Shown here in pieces: positions 1-8,909 of a DNA stretch of 35,744 nt. Positions within the stretch are counted from its first letter, which is position 1. Every line of letters begins with the position of its first letter. A model generated the notes under the pieces. The model was not told the DNA's origin. It ran no database searches and saw nothing but the letters and a program-made list of their open reading frames with translations. This DNA is from Perlabentimonas gracilis (GTDB taxonomy: Bacteria > Bacteroidota > Bacteroidia > Bacteroidales > Tenuifilaceae), in NCBI RefSeq assembly GCF_011174675.1, contig NZ_JAANIG010000041.1:1-35744 (forward strand). The letters run 5' to 3'. The position numbers were made by a program, and so were the translations under genes.

Positions 1-119
1 AGAACTTATTTTCTGGATAGCTCGAATTTTTAGGCGTATTCAGTGGGGCTTATAGGTTTTTTTTGCTTATTTTCGAAAAGTTTCGGATGCTAGTGGTATT
101 TATTAAACTATTTTTTGCT

Positions 120-482
120 ATGGAATATCAAACAATTCTTATTCTGGGTATAATAACATTAGTAATCTTTTTTGTGTTAAGAGAACAATATCGATCAAGA
201 AAAAGAGCACAATTGCGCAATGCTTACCGAAATGCCCTGAAAAATGGAAACAAAACAAAGGCGTTAGCAATAGGTCGAAGATACTACAGTTACCTTAGAA
301 ATGGGAAATTGTCAATCTACGATGAACAAGCTATTAACAATGACATCAATACTATAACTGAAGGATCAAAAAATAATTTTACACATATCGATCAATTAGA
401 AAAACTAAGTAACTTAAAAGAAAAAGGAGTAATAACGGAAGAGGAGTTTCTTTTAGAAAAGGCCAAACTTATAAACAGGTAG
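120..482 (+). CDS. Small membrane protein with C-terminal SHOCT domain
   Basis: From the ATG at 120 this encodes about 120 residues. A single hydrophobic helix lies at about residues 5-20, followed by a strongly basic stretch (RSRKRAQLR), so the body is predicted to be cytoplasmic. The last 28 residues match the SHOCT pattern (short C-terminal helix pair, here KLSNLKEKGVITEEEF), a motif seen at the ends of many membrane and phage-type proteins and thought to aid oligomerisation. Longer in-frame starts exist (TTG at 63, ATG at 87) but they would put a second hydrophobic stretch in front. The ATG at 120 gives a normal N-terminus directly before the membrane helix. No specific function can be assigned. 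It stands alone on the plus strand and is followed by a strong terminator. Confidence 0.7.
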   Translation: MEYQTILILGIITLVIFFVLREQYRSRKRAQLRNAYRNALKNGNKTKALAIGRRYYSYLRNGKLSIYDEQAINNDINTITEGSKNNFTHIDQLEKLSNLKEKGVITEEEFLLEKAKLINR

Positions 483-499
483 ACTTTAGAATGTTGATA

Positions 500-539
500 C
501 TAGCGCCATTTGTAATAAAACAAATGGCGTTAGCTTTTT
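500..539 (+). terminator. Rho-independent terminator of the SHOCT gene
   Basis: A 13-bp stem with one G-T pair (500-512 with 521-533, core cgccatttg/caaatggcg) and an 8-nt loop is followed by cttttt. It lies 17 nt after the stop at 482. The T-run is on the plus side only, so it terminates the plus-strand gene. It reaches into the stop codon region of the convergent glycosyltransferase gene. Confidence 0.85.
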
Positions 540-1464
540 AGCTAGTTTTTCCGTTTGATAGGTTCACCTTGTTGAAGACCTGAGCAATCATCCCCAGTTT
601 GTACAAATCGAACAGCAGAATGGACGGCCTAGAGCTACACAGCATTCTGCGGATAAGCGGGTTGAATACGCGGAATATCCATCGTAACGGATACCCCATG
701 CCGACGGTGCGAAAGGCACAGTAAAATCTAAGCAATCGAATGTTTTTCCGTAAACTTTTCTTCTGATCTGGAACTATCCTGAGCAAACGAACCAAATTGA
801 TAATCCCCTGTTCAGTTTTAATAAGGTAATCGAAGCAAGGCTCAATCCCCAGGTGTATACACGGGTTATTTATGTGAAGTATGGATACGTTGTGCTTTTT
901 TAAATCGAGGCCAAACAGCGTGTCCTCATGCCCATACCCCGACATATCCTCGTTAAAGCGGATGGTGTTAAACACATCCTTACGGATCATGAAGTTACCG
1001 CTGAGAAACGATGAGTATGGTTTCACCTGTCTTCGTATGGCACTCCTGCTCTCCCGGTAGATTCCATATTTCCATCGAAGGTGTAACTCCGATTTAAATG
1101 GCTTTGGTCCATACGAAGTACCTCCACATATTACATTAGCTTGATCGATTACCGAATTGTAGTTATTGAGAAAGTTGGGCAGCTCGGGCATCATATCGCA
1201 GTCCATAAACAGCAGCCAGTTACCTTGAGCAAAGTCGGCAAGTCGATTACGGATTCTGCTACGGCCCAAATTATGGTCAAACTCGAGGTAGTGTACGTCT
1301 GAATTTATTGATACCCTAGAGTTGCGCTTTTTGTAGTACGATAGCGAAGCATCATCAAAAGCCAATATCTCTACCGATATATTAAACTCCCGTGCCTGCC
1401 TTAGCAACTCTTCGGCCAGCTCAGTAATATCAAAATTATAAATTGGAAGGCAAATGGATATCAT
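538..1464 (-). CDS. Family 2 glycosyltransferase
   Basis: A 308-residue soluble protein with the GT-A fold features of glycosyltransferase family 2. These are an N-terminal strand (ISICLPIYNF), an FDDAS acidic site near residue 37, a DCDMM metal-binding DxD-type motif near residue 88, and a downstream GYGHEDTLFGLDL segment. The last is typical of the C-terminal part of galactosyltransferase-like GT2 enzymes, where the ED pair is catalytic or sugar-binding. It should transfer a sugar from a nucleotide-sugar donor, probably to a surface glycan, lipid or protein; donor and acceptor cannot be read from the sequence. No membrane helices are evident. It starts 19 nt after the rmuC stop and is probably co-transcribed with it. 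No other glycan genes are adjacent. Confidence 0.85.
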   Translation of the reverse strand: MISICLPIYNFDITELAEELLRQAREFNISVEILAFDDASLSYYKKRNSRVSINSDVHYLEFDHNLGRSRIRNRLADFAQGNWLLFMDCDMMPELPNFLNNYNSVIDQANVICGGTSYGPKPFKSELHLRWKYGIYRESRSAIRRQVKPYSSFLSGNFMIRKDVFNTIRFNEDMSGYGHEDTLFGLDLKKHNVSILHINNPCIHLGIEPCFDYLIKTEQGIINLVRLLRIVPDQKKSLRKNIRLLRFYCAFRTVGMGYPLRWIFRVFNPLIRRMLCSSRPSILLFDLYKLGMIAQVFNKVNLSNGKTS

Positions 1465-1483
1465 ACATTATCTTTCTACTACA

Positions 1484-3088
1484 TTAACTCACTGGGACTA
1501 TATCATCATCGTTATCGAGCAGGCTGCTGGGCAAACTCTTTTTGGCCTTTGCACCTAAGTCTTTTAGCTTTTGGGCTTGGTTCACCAGATTTCCTTTACC
1601 CTCCGAAAGCTGATTCATAGCCTGCTCATAGCTTTTCTGGCTTCGCATAATATTATCGCCAACGGATGTTAGGCTTTCAACAAACCCAACAAACTTATCG
1701 TACAGCTGTCCTCCTCGCTCGGCAATCTCCATGGCGTGCCTGTTCTGATACTCACGCTGCCATAGGTTATGAATAAGCCTTAGCGCTGCAATTAGGTTGG
1801 TTGGGCTGAGCAGAAGTACTCCTCGGGAGTATGCATAGTTCCAAATCTCAGGGTCGGCCTGCATTGCCAGGATAAAGGCTGGCTCAACGGGCAAAAACAT
1901 GGTGACAAAATCGAGGCTTCCAACTAAATCCTGATACCCCTTAGAGCTCAAAATATCTATGTGATTTCGTATGGAGCGAATATGGTTGGCTAGCTCCTTT
2001 TGCTGCTCGTCGGGATTGTTGCTTGAACAGTACCGCTCGTAGGCCACTAACGACACCTTTGAATCGATTATTACTTTACGATTATCGGGGTACTGCACTA
2101 TAACATCGGGCTGGAAACGCTTACCCTCCTCATCTTTTATAGACTCCTGTACGAAGTACTCCCTATCCTTCACCAGACCCGATTTTTCGAGAATACTCTC
2201 GAGTATCATCTCGCCCCAGTTACCCTGTTGTTTTACTTGCCCCTTAAGGGCGTTGGTTAGGTTGTTGGCCTCCTCGCTTATTCTTTGGTTTAGCACAACC
2301 AGCTTCTCAACCTCTTTCCCTAAGGAGAATCGCTCCTTGCTTTCCCTGTCGTAAACCTCCTCAACCTTTTTCTGGAATATCTGAATATTCTCCCCAAGGG
2401 GTTTGAGCAGCTGCTCAATGTTTGCCTGATTCAGCTCAGTAAAACGTTTGCTTTTATCCTCAAGGATACCATCGGCCAAAACCTTAAATTCGTTGGTAAA
2501 CTTTTTCCCAAGGTCTTCAATCTCGGCTTTCTGCTTTTCGAGCGATTCCTTTAGATACTTATTCTCTTTGTCAAGCTCCACACCCCTTTCCTTCGATTCG
2601 GAGAGCGCTGCCTGTAGCGTTTTAACATCTGCCTTAAGCTGTCCGTTCTCGTCTATTTGTTTGCCAAGCTGCTCATTCAACGACTCGGCCTTTACCTTAA
2701 TGGAGGCATAGTTCCTACTAAGTTCCTGAAAGGCTTCAACCCTTACCTTTAACTCCTCTTTTGCATTAGCCAGTTCTGCCTCAAGGTTAGCATGATGCTT
2801 CTTCACCTCGTCGAGCAGTGCCATTTGTGTTGATAATTTTGCCCCAAGATCCTCCCTCTGTCCTGCCAATCGCTCAGTTTCGGATAGAAGTCGCTCCCGT
2901 TCCAGCTGCATTCTCTCATCGCGGTCATGTAGAACCCTAAGTGTACCCTCGGCATCAATTAGCCTTTGCTTAAGCTCATCTGCGTTTTCCTCCCTCCCAT
3001 TCTTTTTCAGAAGTATTTTATAAACCAGCACCGTAACTATGGCGCCAATTACTAGTCCTAATAGTATTGCAACAGGTAATTCGAGCAT
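1484..3088 (-). CDS. rmuC: DNA recombination protein RmuC
   Basis: At 534 residues it has the standard RmuC layout. An N-terminal membrane helix covers residues 4-26 and is followed by a basic KKNGR stretch. A long Glu/Lys/Leu-rich coiled coil runs from about 35 to 215, and the conserved C-terminal RmuC domain follows (QGNWGEMILESILEKSGL, FQPDVIVQYP, VIIDSKVSL, FLPVEPAF). The D...DSK arrangement resembles a PD-(D/E)XK nuclease-like fold. In E. coli RmuC limits recombination at short inverted repeats and has been linked to chromosome maintenance. A TATCTTTA element lies only 3 nt upstream of the ATG, so the mRNA could be almost leaderless (inference). It heads a two-gene unit with the glycosyltransferase. 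Confidence 0.95.
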   Translation of the reverse strand: MLELPVAILLGLVIGAIVTVLVYKILLKKNGREENADELKQRLIDAEGTLRVLHDRDERMQLERERLLSETERLAGQREDLGAKLSTQMALLDEVKKHHANLEAELANAKEELKVRVEAFQELSRNYASIKVKAESLNEQLGKQIDENGQLKADVKTLQAALSESKERGVELDKENKYLKESLEKQKAEIEDLGKKFTNEFKVLADGILEDKSKRFTELNQANIEQLLKPLGENIQIFQKKVEEVYDRESKERFSLGKEVEKLVVLNQRISEEANNLTNALKGQVKQQGNWGEMILESILEKSGLVKDREYFVQESIKDEEGKRFQPDVIVQYPDNRKVIIDSKVSLVAYERYCSSNNPDEQQKELANHIRSIRNHIDILSSKGYQDLVGSLDFVTMFLPVEPAFILAMQADPEIWNYAYSRGVLLLSPTNLIAALRLIHNLWQREYQNRHAMEIAERGGQLYDKFVGFVESLTSVGDNIMRSQKSYEQAMNQLSEGKGNLVNQAQKLKDLGAKAKKSLPSSLLDNDDDIVPVS

Positions 3089-3226
3089 GGGTAAAGATAT
3101 TTTACGAAATATGTCATGAAGATACTACTTTTTGCGGCTTCATACCACTTGTATCAACACTTGCATTTTGATTTATTTTTCAACAAGATGCAATTAGAAA
3201 TCTATCGGTATTGGCTCACTATTTTA

Positions 3227-3234
3227 TACTTTTG
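3227..3234 (+). promoter_or_regulatory. Bacteroidota -7 element for the MFS gene
   Basis: TACTTTTG matches the TAnnTTTG consensus exactly and lies 20 nt before the ATG at 3255. The nearest TTG upstream (3211) is at 13 nt, closer than the usual spacing, so the -33 half is uncertain. Confidence 0.7.
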
Positions 3235-3254
3235 CAACTCACATCGGGTATATT

Positions 3255-4439
3255 ATGACTAACAAACCAACCTTTTGGACCAAAGATTTTGTAATGCTAA
3301 CCGTGGCCAACCTGCTAATGGCCATTGCTTTCTACTTCATGCTTCCGGTGTTGCCCATTTACCTTGTTGATAAGCTTTCTGTATCGAAGGGTGAGGTTGG
3401 AACAATCCTAGCTTTTTATACCATTGCCGCTTTGATGATTAGACCTTTTTCTGGTTGGGCAATTGACACCTTTGGTAGAAAAAAAATCTACCTAATAGCA
3501 TTTCTACTTTTCTCTACATCATATGTAATATACCCCATAGCATCGGGTGTTACAGCATTCCTTGCAATTCGCTATTTTCATGGATTAACGTGGGGTACGT
3601 TAACAACCACGAGCTCAACAATTGCTGTAGATATTATTCCCCCATCGCGACGTGGCGAGGGTATTGGAATCTTTGGGCTTTCAATGACCATAGGTATGGC
3701 CATTGGGCCAATGATTGCAATACTCATTACTGGCGACACACGTTTCAACAGCCTTTTTGCATCGGCAATTGTTATTAGCTTGTTGGGCTTTATTCTTGCG
3801 CTTATTATTAAGTACCCAAAGTTTAGGTCGCAGAACAATAGCAAGGGTTTTAGCTGGAATGGGTTAATTGAAAAAACCGCATTGCCTGTATCGACAAATA
3901 TGATGCTTGTTATGTTTACATATGGGGGTGTGCTTTCGTTTATTGCCCTGTATGCAAAGGATATTGGAGTGCAAAGTAGCGGATTATTCTTCTTGCTCCT
4001 TTCTGTTGGTATCGGCTTATCACGGGTTGGCTCTGGACGTTTGATCGACAAGCAAGGCCCCTCCGCTGTATCAGTAATAGGAATAATACTGCTTGTTGCG
4101 GGGTTTCCTATTTTGGCGCTTATACAAACCCCGCTGGGGTTTCATACTGCTGCTTTAATTCTGGGCTTGGGCTATGGTATGATTATGCCTACCTTTCAAA
4201 CAATGGTAAACAATATAGCCCCTGCAAACAGAAGGGGTGCAGCCAACTCTTCGTTTTTCACTGCCTTCGATCTGGGAATTGGATTAGGAATGATTGGAAC
4301 AGGTATTCTCTCCCAGTGGCTTGGTTTTGGGCACACCTTTATTATATCTTCAGCTATGAACCTAGCTGCGCTTACCCTATTTGGGCTCAGCACAATAAAG
4401 CATTATCAGAATCATTATAGTAAACCAATCACATCATGA
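3255..4439 (+). CDS. MFS transporter
   Basis: A 394-residue protein with about 12 predicted membrane helices and the major facilitator signature between helices 2 and 3 (GWAIDTFGRKKIY, near residues 69-81). A weaker repeat of this signature sits in the second half (GSGRLIDKQG). Length and layout fit a single-component proton-coupled exporter of the drug or sugar efflux type; the substrate cannot be inferred. It is transcribed from the TACTTTTG promoter just upstream, divergently from rmuC. Its stop overlaps the start of the WbqC gene (ATGA at 4436-4439), so the two are probably translationally coupled. Confidence 0.88.
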   Translation: MTNKPTFWTKDFVMLTVANLLMAIAFYFMLPVLPIYLVDKLSVSKGEVGTILAFYTIAALMIRPFSGWAIDTFGRKKIYLIAFLLFSTSYVIYPIASGVTAFLAIRYFHGLTWGTLTTTSSTIAVDIIPPSRRGEGIGIFGLSMTIGMAIGPMIAILITGDTRFNSLFASAIVISLLGFILALIIKYPKFRSQNNSKGFSWNGLIEKTALPVSTNMMLVMFTYGGVLSFIALYAKDIGVQSSGLFFLLLSVGIGLSRVGSGRLIDKQGPSAVSVIGIILLVAGFPILALIQTPLGFHTAALILGLGYGMIMPTFQTMVNNIAPANRRGAANSSFFTAFDLGIGLGMIGTGILSQWLGFGHTFIISSAMNLAALTLFGLSTIKHYQNHYSKPITS

Positions 4440-5047
4440 GTGTTCTAGTTAGCACAGCATACCTCCCGCCAGTTGCCCTCTTTAAAACTTTTAAAAGATA
4501 TGGACAAATACTGGTTGAGGCGCATGAAACCTACACAAAGCAAACCTATAGAAATAGGTGCGAGATTCTAACCGCCAACGGACCGCTTGCATTAACAATA
4601 CCCGTAGTAAGGCCCAATGGAAACCATACCCTTATCAAAGATATTAGGATAGATAATTCTGTAAAGTGGTCAAGGGAGCACTGGCGCGCAATTGAATCGG
4701 CATACCGTTCATCGGCCTACTTTGAGCTGGTTGCCGATTACTTTACCCCATATTATACTAAGGAATGGAAATTTTTATGGGATTTCAACAGTTCCATTAA
4801 TAATACAATTGTTGATCTGCTAGAGGTAGATGTCAAATTTGGGGAGACCACAAAATTTGAAAAGTCACCTGAAAACTTAATGGATTACCGGAACATTTTC
4901 AACCCAAAAAAGAAAGATTTGATTAGCGAAGAATTTGAAGCAAAACCTTACTATCAGGTTTTTGAAAACAAGTTTGGTTTTACACCCAACCTATCTGTTC
5001 TTGACCTGATTTGCAACTGTGGTATGGAGAGTGTTCTTTATCTATAA
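4436..5047 (+). CDS. WbqC family protein
   Basis: A 203-residue protein recognised by the N-terminal TAYLPPVALFKTF segment, the YTKQTYRNRCEIL block and the LTIPVVRPNG block, all typical of the WbqC-like family (PF08889). Members occur in O-antigen clusters and, in Bacteroidota, as stand-alone genes. Their biochemical role is not settled; a role in surface sugar modification is usually assumed. No signal peptide or membrane helix is seen. It overlaps the MFS gene by four bases (ATGA). That coupling suggests a shared pathway but does not show which one. Confidence 0.88.
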   Translation: MSVLVSTAYLPPVALFKTFKRYGQILVEAHETYTKQTYRNRCEILTANGPLALTIPVVRPNGNHTLIKDIRIDNSVKWSREHWRAIESAYRSSAYFELVADYFTPYYTKEWKFLWDFNSSINNTIVDLLEVDVKFGETTKFEKSPENLMDYRNIFNPKKKDLISEEFEAKPYYQVFENKFGFTPNLSVLDLICNCGMESVLYL

Positions 5048-5629
5048 CAATAGGCTTCACTGCCAATCACGTGGAAACACAATGCAAATAATGATTAGGG
5101 AAGAAGACCGAAGACAGAAGTTAGAAGACAGAAGTTAGAAGACAGAAGACGCCTGTCTCAGCTTATCTCAGAAACATAATTTGAATAGAGAAAACTTGTC
5201 ATCAATACCTTTCAATAGATTGGGGACAAAGATTGGGGACAAAGATCACTTCCAAAGGCAGGCAAGCCTTCCAAAGGCAGGCAAGCTGTCAGCGTTTTGT
5301 TTGTGAATATTTTGCATTAAAAATCACTAGTGTCCGACTAAGTATTTTGGAAAATGATAATTATGTGATAGATTTCTGGCTTCGCTCGAAATGACAGGCT
5401 GTTACCCCCTCTCCCCTTAGACCTCTTGAAAGTACTGTCATTTCGAGCGAAGCGAGAAATCTATATTTATTAGTCGGTCAGTTGTGATTAAAAATATTGA
5501 GTCTACACAAACATAACTGTCACAAATATTGAAGTAGAACCTAATAATAAAGCTAAGTTTAAGATATACCCCCAAAGCAAAAGCAGAAGGCTTGATAGCC
5601 TCCTGCTCTTTCACAAAAAGAAATGTCTA
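5048..5629. repeat. Repeat-filled spacer after the WbqC gene
   Basis: No gene is supported in these 582 bases. The spacer holds a 14-bp tandem unit gaagacagaagtta (2.8 copies, 5110-5150), a 13-bp unit gattggggacaaa in two copies (5218-5243), an 18-bp unit ttccaaaggcaggcaagc in two copies (5250-5267, 5269-5286) and the inverted repeat described separately. Related modules recur in the spacers at 22858-23448 and 28996-29625. Confidence 0.8.
5334..5477. repeat. Inverted-repeat element, possible MITE or REP-like unit
   Basis: Two 29-nt arms (5368-5396 and 5436-5464, core ttcgctcgaaatgaca) are complementary except for one base and enclose a 39-nt loop. A further complementary pair, ccgacta (5334-5340) and tagtcgg (5471-5477), lies outside. 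The element has no coding capacity. The ends look like those of a small non-autonomous element, but no target duplication is obvious. Confidence 0.7.
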
Positions 5630-7132
5630 TTAAAACTTATAGCCTACTGTCATCATAAACCTGTTTTGGGCAACATCGCGATTAACAATTGGTGCCCCTG
5701 GGTATGGCGAGTACTTATCGCTTAGCTGTAGCCTTTGGTATGCCCAATCGAGGAATAAACTATTAATCCTAAAGCCAAAGCCACCCGAGAAAATATTAGT
5801 ATGCGAACTAGCGTAGGGACTGCCACTTGAGTATGGGCTACCATAATAAGCGTATCCACCTCGTAAAGCCATCTTACCAACCCAAACCTCGCCACCTGCT
5901 CTCAGGTTAAATGTATTGGAAAATTCACTCTTTATTGTTGCATTCTCATTTGTAAACCTGTAGCCATCGCCTCCCTTACCAAACCGCATGGTGGAGTAGT
6001 CAACATACTCGTAATCTACGCTCAACAATCCTATTTTACCAAAAGTATACGCAGCAGACCCAATCAGTTTGAAAGGAGTTTCAATTTTATAATCGTATGC
6101 ATTTAAAGGTGATTCTTCATTGGTTATCCCTAGAAAAAAATCGGATCCCATTACGGCATTGTATCTTTCCGACAAATCGTAGAATGTAGGTGTGTGTGCA
6201 GCAACACCCAAGCGCAGCTCTGGGATAGGCCTGTATATTACACCAACTTTAAAGTTTAAGCCGTATCCCTCAACGGTAAGCGTTTGGTTATAATACATCG
6301 AGTGGAACAGATCGCCATTAGGCAGCAGTTGGTTTGAAGATAATGCTGACTCAGAATAAAATGTCTTTTGCCTAAAGTACACATTTTGTATTCCAAGTGT
6401 TGCCCCAAAGTAGAATTTATTGGAGACGTTACCTCCAATGGAGAAGGTGTATTCTCCAATTCCTCCAATGCTCGACAGGGTTTGATCTTGATCTACTCCG
6501 TCACCATCGTTTAACGCTGCCCAGTATGATGTTGGGTTACCTGGCACAGTGTCAATTAAGAAATTATTCCAAGCCAATATTGCATCCCATGGAGCAAGTG
6601 TATTAAAGAAAAAGTTGTCGTCATCGGTAATGGTAAGATTCTCATAGTACACACCCTGTGCTTGATTGGCAAAATGATCCATTATTGAATTGTTGGTATT
6701 TCTTCCTAAAGCAGTAGTTTCGCTATAAAAGTCGTTTATCCTATTGTACCCCACACCAAAATTCAGCATCACCAACCCCAACTCTTCCTCACCCGAAGAA
6801 AATCTGTACGAGCCAACAATGCCAAGATTATCGAACATTACACGGGTTCTCTTATCTTCGAATGGAGAATTCAAGTAGTTAGTATTGTCAAGCCGTGATT
6901 TAAGCGTTGGAGTAATTGTAAACTCCGACGAACGATATACTCCAAGCCCTGCAGGGTTGTAGCTAAGCGATGTGAAATCGGCACCTAATGCGCCAAAAGC
7001 CCCCCCCATACCAACATATCGGGATGTTCCGTACAAGTGGTTTTGCGAAAGCCTTAAAACATCGGCAGCATCCTGTGCCTTAGCGAAGGATACAACCAGT
7101 AGTAGAATAAATACTAAACCTATTCTTTTCAT
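5630..7132 (-). CDS. OmpP1/FadL-like outer membrane transport protein
   Basis: A 500-residue protein with a clear signal peptide (MKRIGLVFILLLVVSFAKAQ, cleavage after about residue 19). The early mature region YVGMGGAFGALGADFTSLSYNPAGLG is the hallmark of the OmpP1/FadL/TodX family, in which the N-terminus plugs the barrel and NPAGL is conserved. The rest is beta-strand-like with alternating aromatic residues and ends in FMMTVGYKF, a typical C-terminal beta-signal for BAM insertion. Family members import hydrophobic molecules such as long-chain fatty acids. Bacteroidota paralogues are often labelled hemin receptors without proof. It lies downstream of the lipoprotein gene on the same strand, separated by 142 bases holding an inverted repeat. 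Confidence 0.88.
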   Translation of the reverse strand: MKRIGLVFILLLVVSFAKAQDAADVLRLSQNHLYGTSRYVGMGGAFGALGADFTSLSYNPAGLGVYRSSEFTITPTLKSRLDNTNYLNSPFEDKRTRVMFDNLGIVGSYRFSSGEEELGLVMLNFGVGYNRINDFYSETTALGRNTNNSIMDHFANQAQGVYYENLTITDDDNFFFNTLAPWDAILAWNNFLIDTVPGNPTSYWAALNDGDGVDQDQTLSSIGGIGEYTFSIGGNVSNKFYFGATLGIQNVYFRQKTFYSESALSSNQLLPNGDLFHSMYYNQTLTVEGYGLNFKVGVIYRPIPELRLGVAAHTPTFYDLSERYNAVMGSDFFLGITNEESPLNAYDYKIETPFKLIGSAAYTFGKIGLLSVDYEYVDYSTMRFGKGGDGYRFTNENATIKSEFSNTFNLRAGGEVWVGKMALRGGYAYYGSPYSSGSPYASSHTNIFSGGFGFRINSLFLDWAYQRLQLSDKYSPYPGAPIVNRDVAQNRFMMTVGYKF

Positions 7133-7171
7133 ATCATTATATACTAGTGAAGATGATTAGAAAAATTAAAT

Positions 7172-7245
7172 AACCACGAGGGATTGCTTGCAAATGGAGA
7201 TTGCCAGAATTACGGCTAAGTTTTTTTTAACAATCCCTCGTGGTT
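7172..7245 (-). terminator. Perfect 15-bp inverted repeat, possible terminator
   Basis: The arms 7172-7186 and 7231-7245 (core ccacgagggattg) are perfectly complementary around a 44-nt loop that includes a run of eight T/A. On the minus strand the second arm is followed by ATTTAATTTTTC, so it may end the lipoprotein transcript. The long loop is unusual for an intrinsic terminator, and a short mobile repeat is an alternative. Confidence 0.55.
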
Positions 7246-7274
7246 GTAATGACAGATATAAGATAGTTATTGAA

Positions 7275-8810
7275 TTACCTTGACCTAGTAGAAGTACTGC
7301 TTGAACCAGTCGAACTCGATCCTGTACTGCTTGAACTACCGGAGCTGCTGCTTGAGCCAACGCTCGATGAACGTCCCGATGAGCTGCTTGAACCAACGCT
7401 TGAACTTCCACGAGTTCCTGTGCTGCCTACGCTACTCCCTTGTGAGCGACTAGTACTTGGCCTTCCCACGGCTGGTGCAGAACTCCTTGGTGGAGGCGTG
7501 TACGTTGAGGATGGTTGCCTTGGCGATCTAGTTGCACCACTTACATCCTGCCCTGTCCTAGTTCCGCTTCTAACACCTTCCGATGCAGGATAATTGCGGG
7601 ATGAGGGAGCATTAAAACTATTGGCATTGCCTGGGTTAGGCCTTGTGTAACTTGGATTATGCGTTCTATCTGCTGAGCGTTCAGAAGTTCTGGTATTTAC
7701 TGGGCTAACTCTTGTATGATTAACATCCCCACGATCTGGTCTTGTTACAATGCTATTGTCCTTACCACGAACAGGTTCTTTCACAGCAGATGTTTTTCCG
7801 CCTCGGTCACCAGCTATTCTGGTCTTTGTATCAGGATCCTGAGGTCTAGCTGTTACTGCTCCAGGTTGTGAAACCCTTCTATTTCCAGATGCCACAACTC
7901 CATCAATGGTGCCGGATTGTGTTCTTGTTATATTGGCATCACCCTTGCTGGGATTTGATCTTTCTCTCTCTCTTACACTTGCATTTCCATAGGTTGGCTG
8001 CTTATCGGCCATATCGCGTCGTGTACTGTTAACACCAGCAGTATAACTTGACTCAGCAATAGCTCCACGATTGTAGTTTACGGTACCCGTTCCGGGTCTA
8101 CGTCCATAGTTGTAACGTGGAGTGCTACCCCAGTTATAACCATCATAAAACCCTGCATTGTACACACCGTAGGTACTCCAAGGGCTATACCACCCGTAAG
8201 ACCAGTGGTTGTATATAGAGTAGTTCCAAGGTGAGGACCATGCATAGTAAGGGCTATAATAACCAAGCCCAAAGCTGTAGTATGGTCTGTAGTAACGTGA
8301 GCCAAAGTAAGGCCAACCAAACATAGCTGAAACGTAACGAGGCTCAACCCACACGTTTGACCCAACAACCATAACATTGTAAAACGCTGGGTCGTAGGCA
8401 GAGGCGTACCAGTAATCGTTAGAGTAATAAGCGCTCCAACTGCTAATGCCGTAATAGGGATCTCTCCTTGCATCTAACCTCCGTTGGTATGCATCCTCGT
8501 AGGAATCGGCTAATATCCTTTCGTAAGGATTAACGTAAGGATCGCTATAGATAGTGGTATCGGTACTACCAATCGAATCGTTAGCCAGAATATCAGTATA
8601 CTTTTTCTCTAGCTCAGCGAGCTTAAGGCTCGAGCTGGTTTGCTGGCCCTGATTCTGCCTATTAGCCACCACCGTTTCGGAAGATTTAGGGTTGTAGTAT
8701 AGATCATCTCCCTGATGGCCACTAGACCTGCTCATTTGCATACTCGAGGAGCATGCTCCCAAAAGGGATGCTACAAGAGCAACTGCGAAAAATTTAATTG
8801 TAGTTTTCAT
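7275..8810 (-). CDS. Tyr/Trp- and Ser-rich lipoprotein
   Basis: From the ATG at 8810 the product has 511 residues. It has a lipoprotein signal ([20 protein letters not shown], lipid-modified Cys20). The region at about 110-235 is extremely rich in Tyr, Trp, Ser, Gly and Pro ([15 protein letters not shown]). The region at about 240-440 is Arg/Thr/Ser/Asn-rich and predicted disordered, and a Ser/Gly/Val tail (repeats of [13 protein letters not shown] type) ends the protein. The start is fixed by a GGAGG five bases upstream; a longer in-frame ATG at 8822 would precede that site. No enzyme motif is present. Such proteins are widespread in Bacteroidota and unexplained; a surface or cell-wall-associated structural role is a guess. 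A weak promoter candidate (TTG, 21 nt, TAATTTTT) lies upstream, divergent from proS. Confidence 0.8.
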   Translation of the reverse strand: MKTTIKFFAVALVASLLGACSSSMQMSRSSGHQGDDLYYNPKSSETVVANRQNQGQQTSSSLKLAELEKKYTDILANDSIGSTDTTIYSDPYVNPYERILADSYEDAYQRRLDARRDPYYGISSWSAYYSNDYWYASAYDPAFYNVMVVGSNVWVEPRYVSAMFGWPYFGSRYYRPYYSFGLGYYSPYYAWSSPWNYSIYNHWSYGWYSPWSTYGVYNAGFYDGYNWGSTPRYNYGRRPGTGTVNYNRGAIAESSYTAGVNSTRRDMADKQPTYGNASVRERERSNPSKGDANITRTQSGTIDGVVASGNRRVSQPGAVTARPQDPDTKTRIAGDRGGKTSAVKEPVRGKDNSIVTRPDRGDVNHTRVSPVNTRTSERSADRTHNPSYTRPNPGNANSFNAPSSRNYPASEGVRSGTRTGQDVSGATRSPRQPSSTYTPPPRSSAPAVGRPSTSRSQGSSVGSTGTRGSSSVGSSSSSGRSSSVGSSSSSGSSSSTGSSSTGSSSTSTRSR

Positions 8811-8815
8811 AACAA

Positions 8816-8820
8816 CCTCC
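8816..8820 (-). promoter_or_regulatory. Shine-Dalgarno GGAGG for the lipoprotein gene
   Basis: Minus-strand GGAGG is followed by TTGTT and the ATG at 8810. This is notable because most genes here lack an SD sequence, and it selects this ATG over the one at 8822. Confidence 0.75.
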
Positions 8821-8850
8821 ATTTATTTAAAAATTACTGTTTTATTTCTT

Positions 8851-8857
8851 TACTTTG
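8851..8857 (+). promoter_or_regulatory. Probable -7 element for proS
   Basis: TACTTTG followed by CAACG is one T short of TAnnTTTG and lies 52 nt before the proS ATG. It closely resembles the TACTTTTGCAAC before the MFS gene. No good -33 element was found. Confidence 0.45.
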
Positions 8858-8909
8858 CAACGTTAATTATTTACATAAAAAGCAACAAATTTCATACCAA
8901 GTAAAGCTG

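Noticed and set aside
7270-7593. Open frame on the plus strand rich in Leu and Glu
   Set aside because: It is the antisense shadow of the serine-repeat tail of the lipoprotein gene.
8715-8909. In-frame extension giving a 556-residue proS product
   Set aside because: It overlaps the divergent lipoprotein gene and its promoter, and the family starts at [10 protein letters not shown] (8910).
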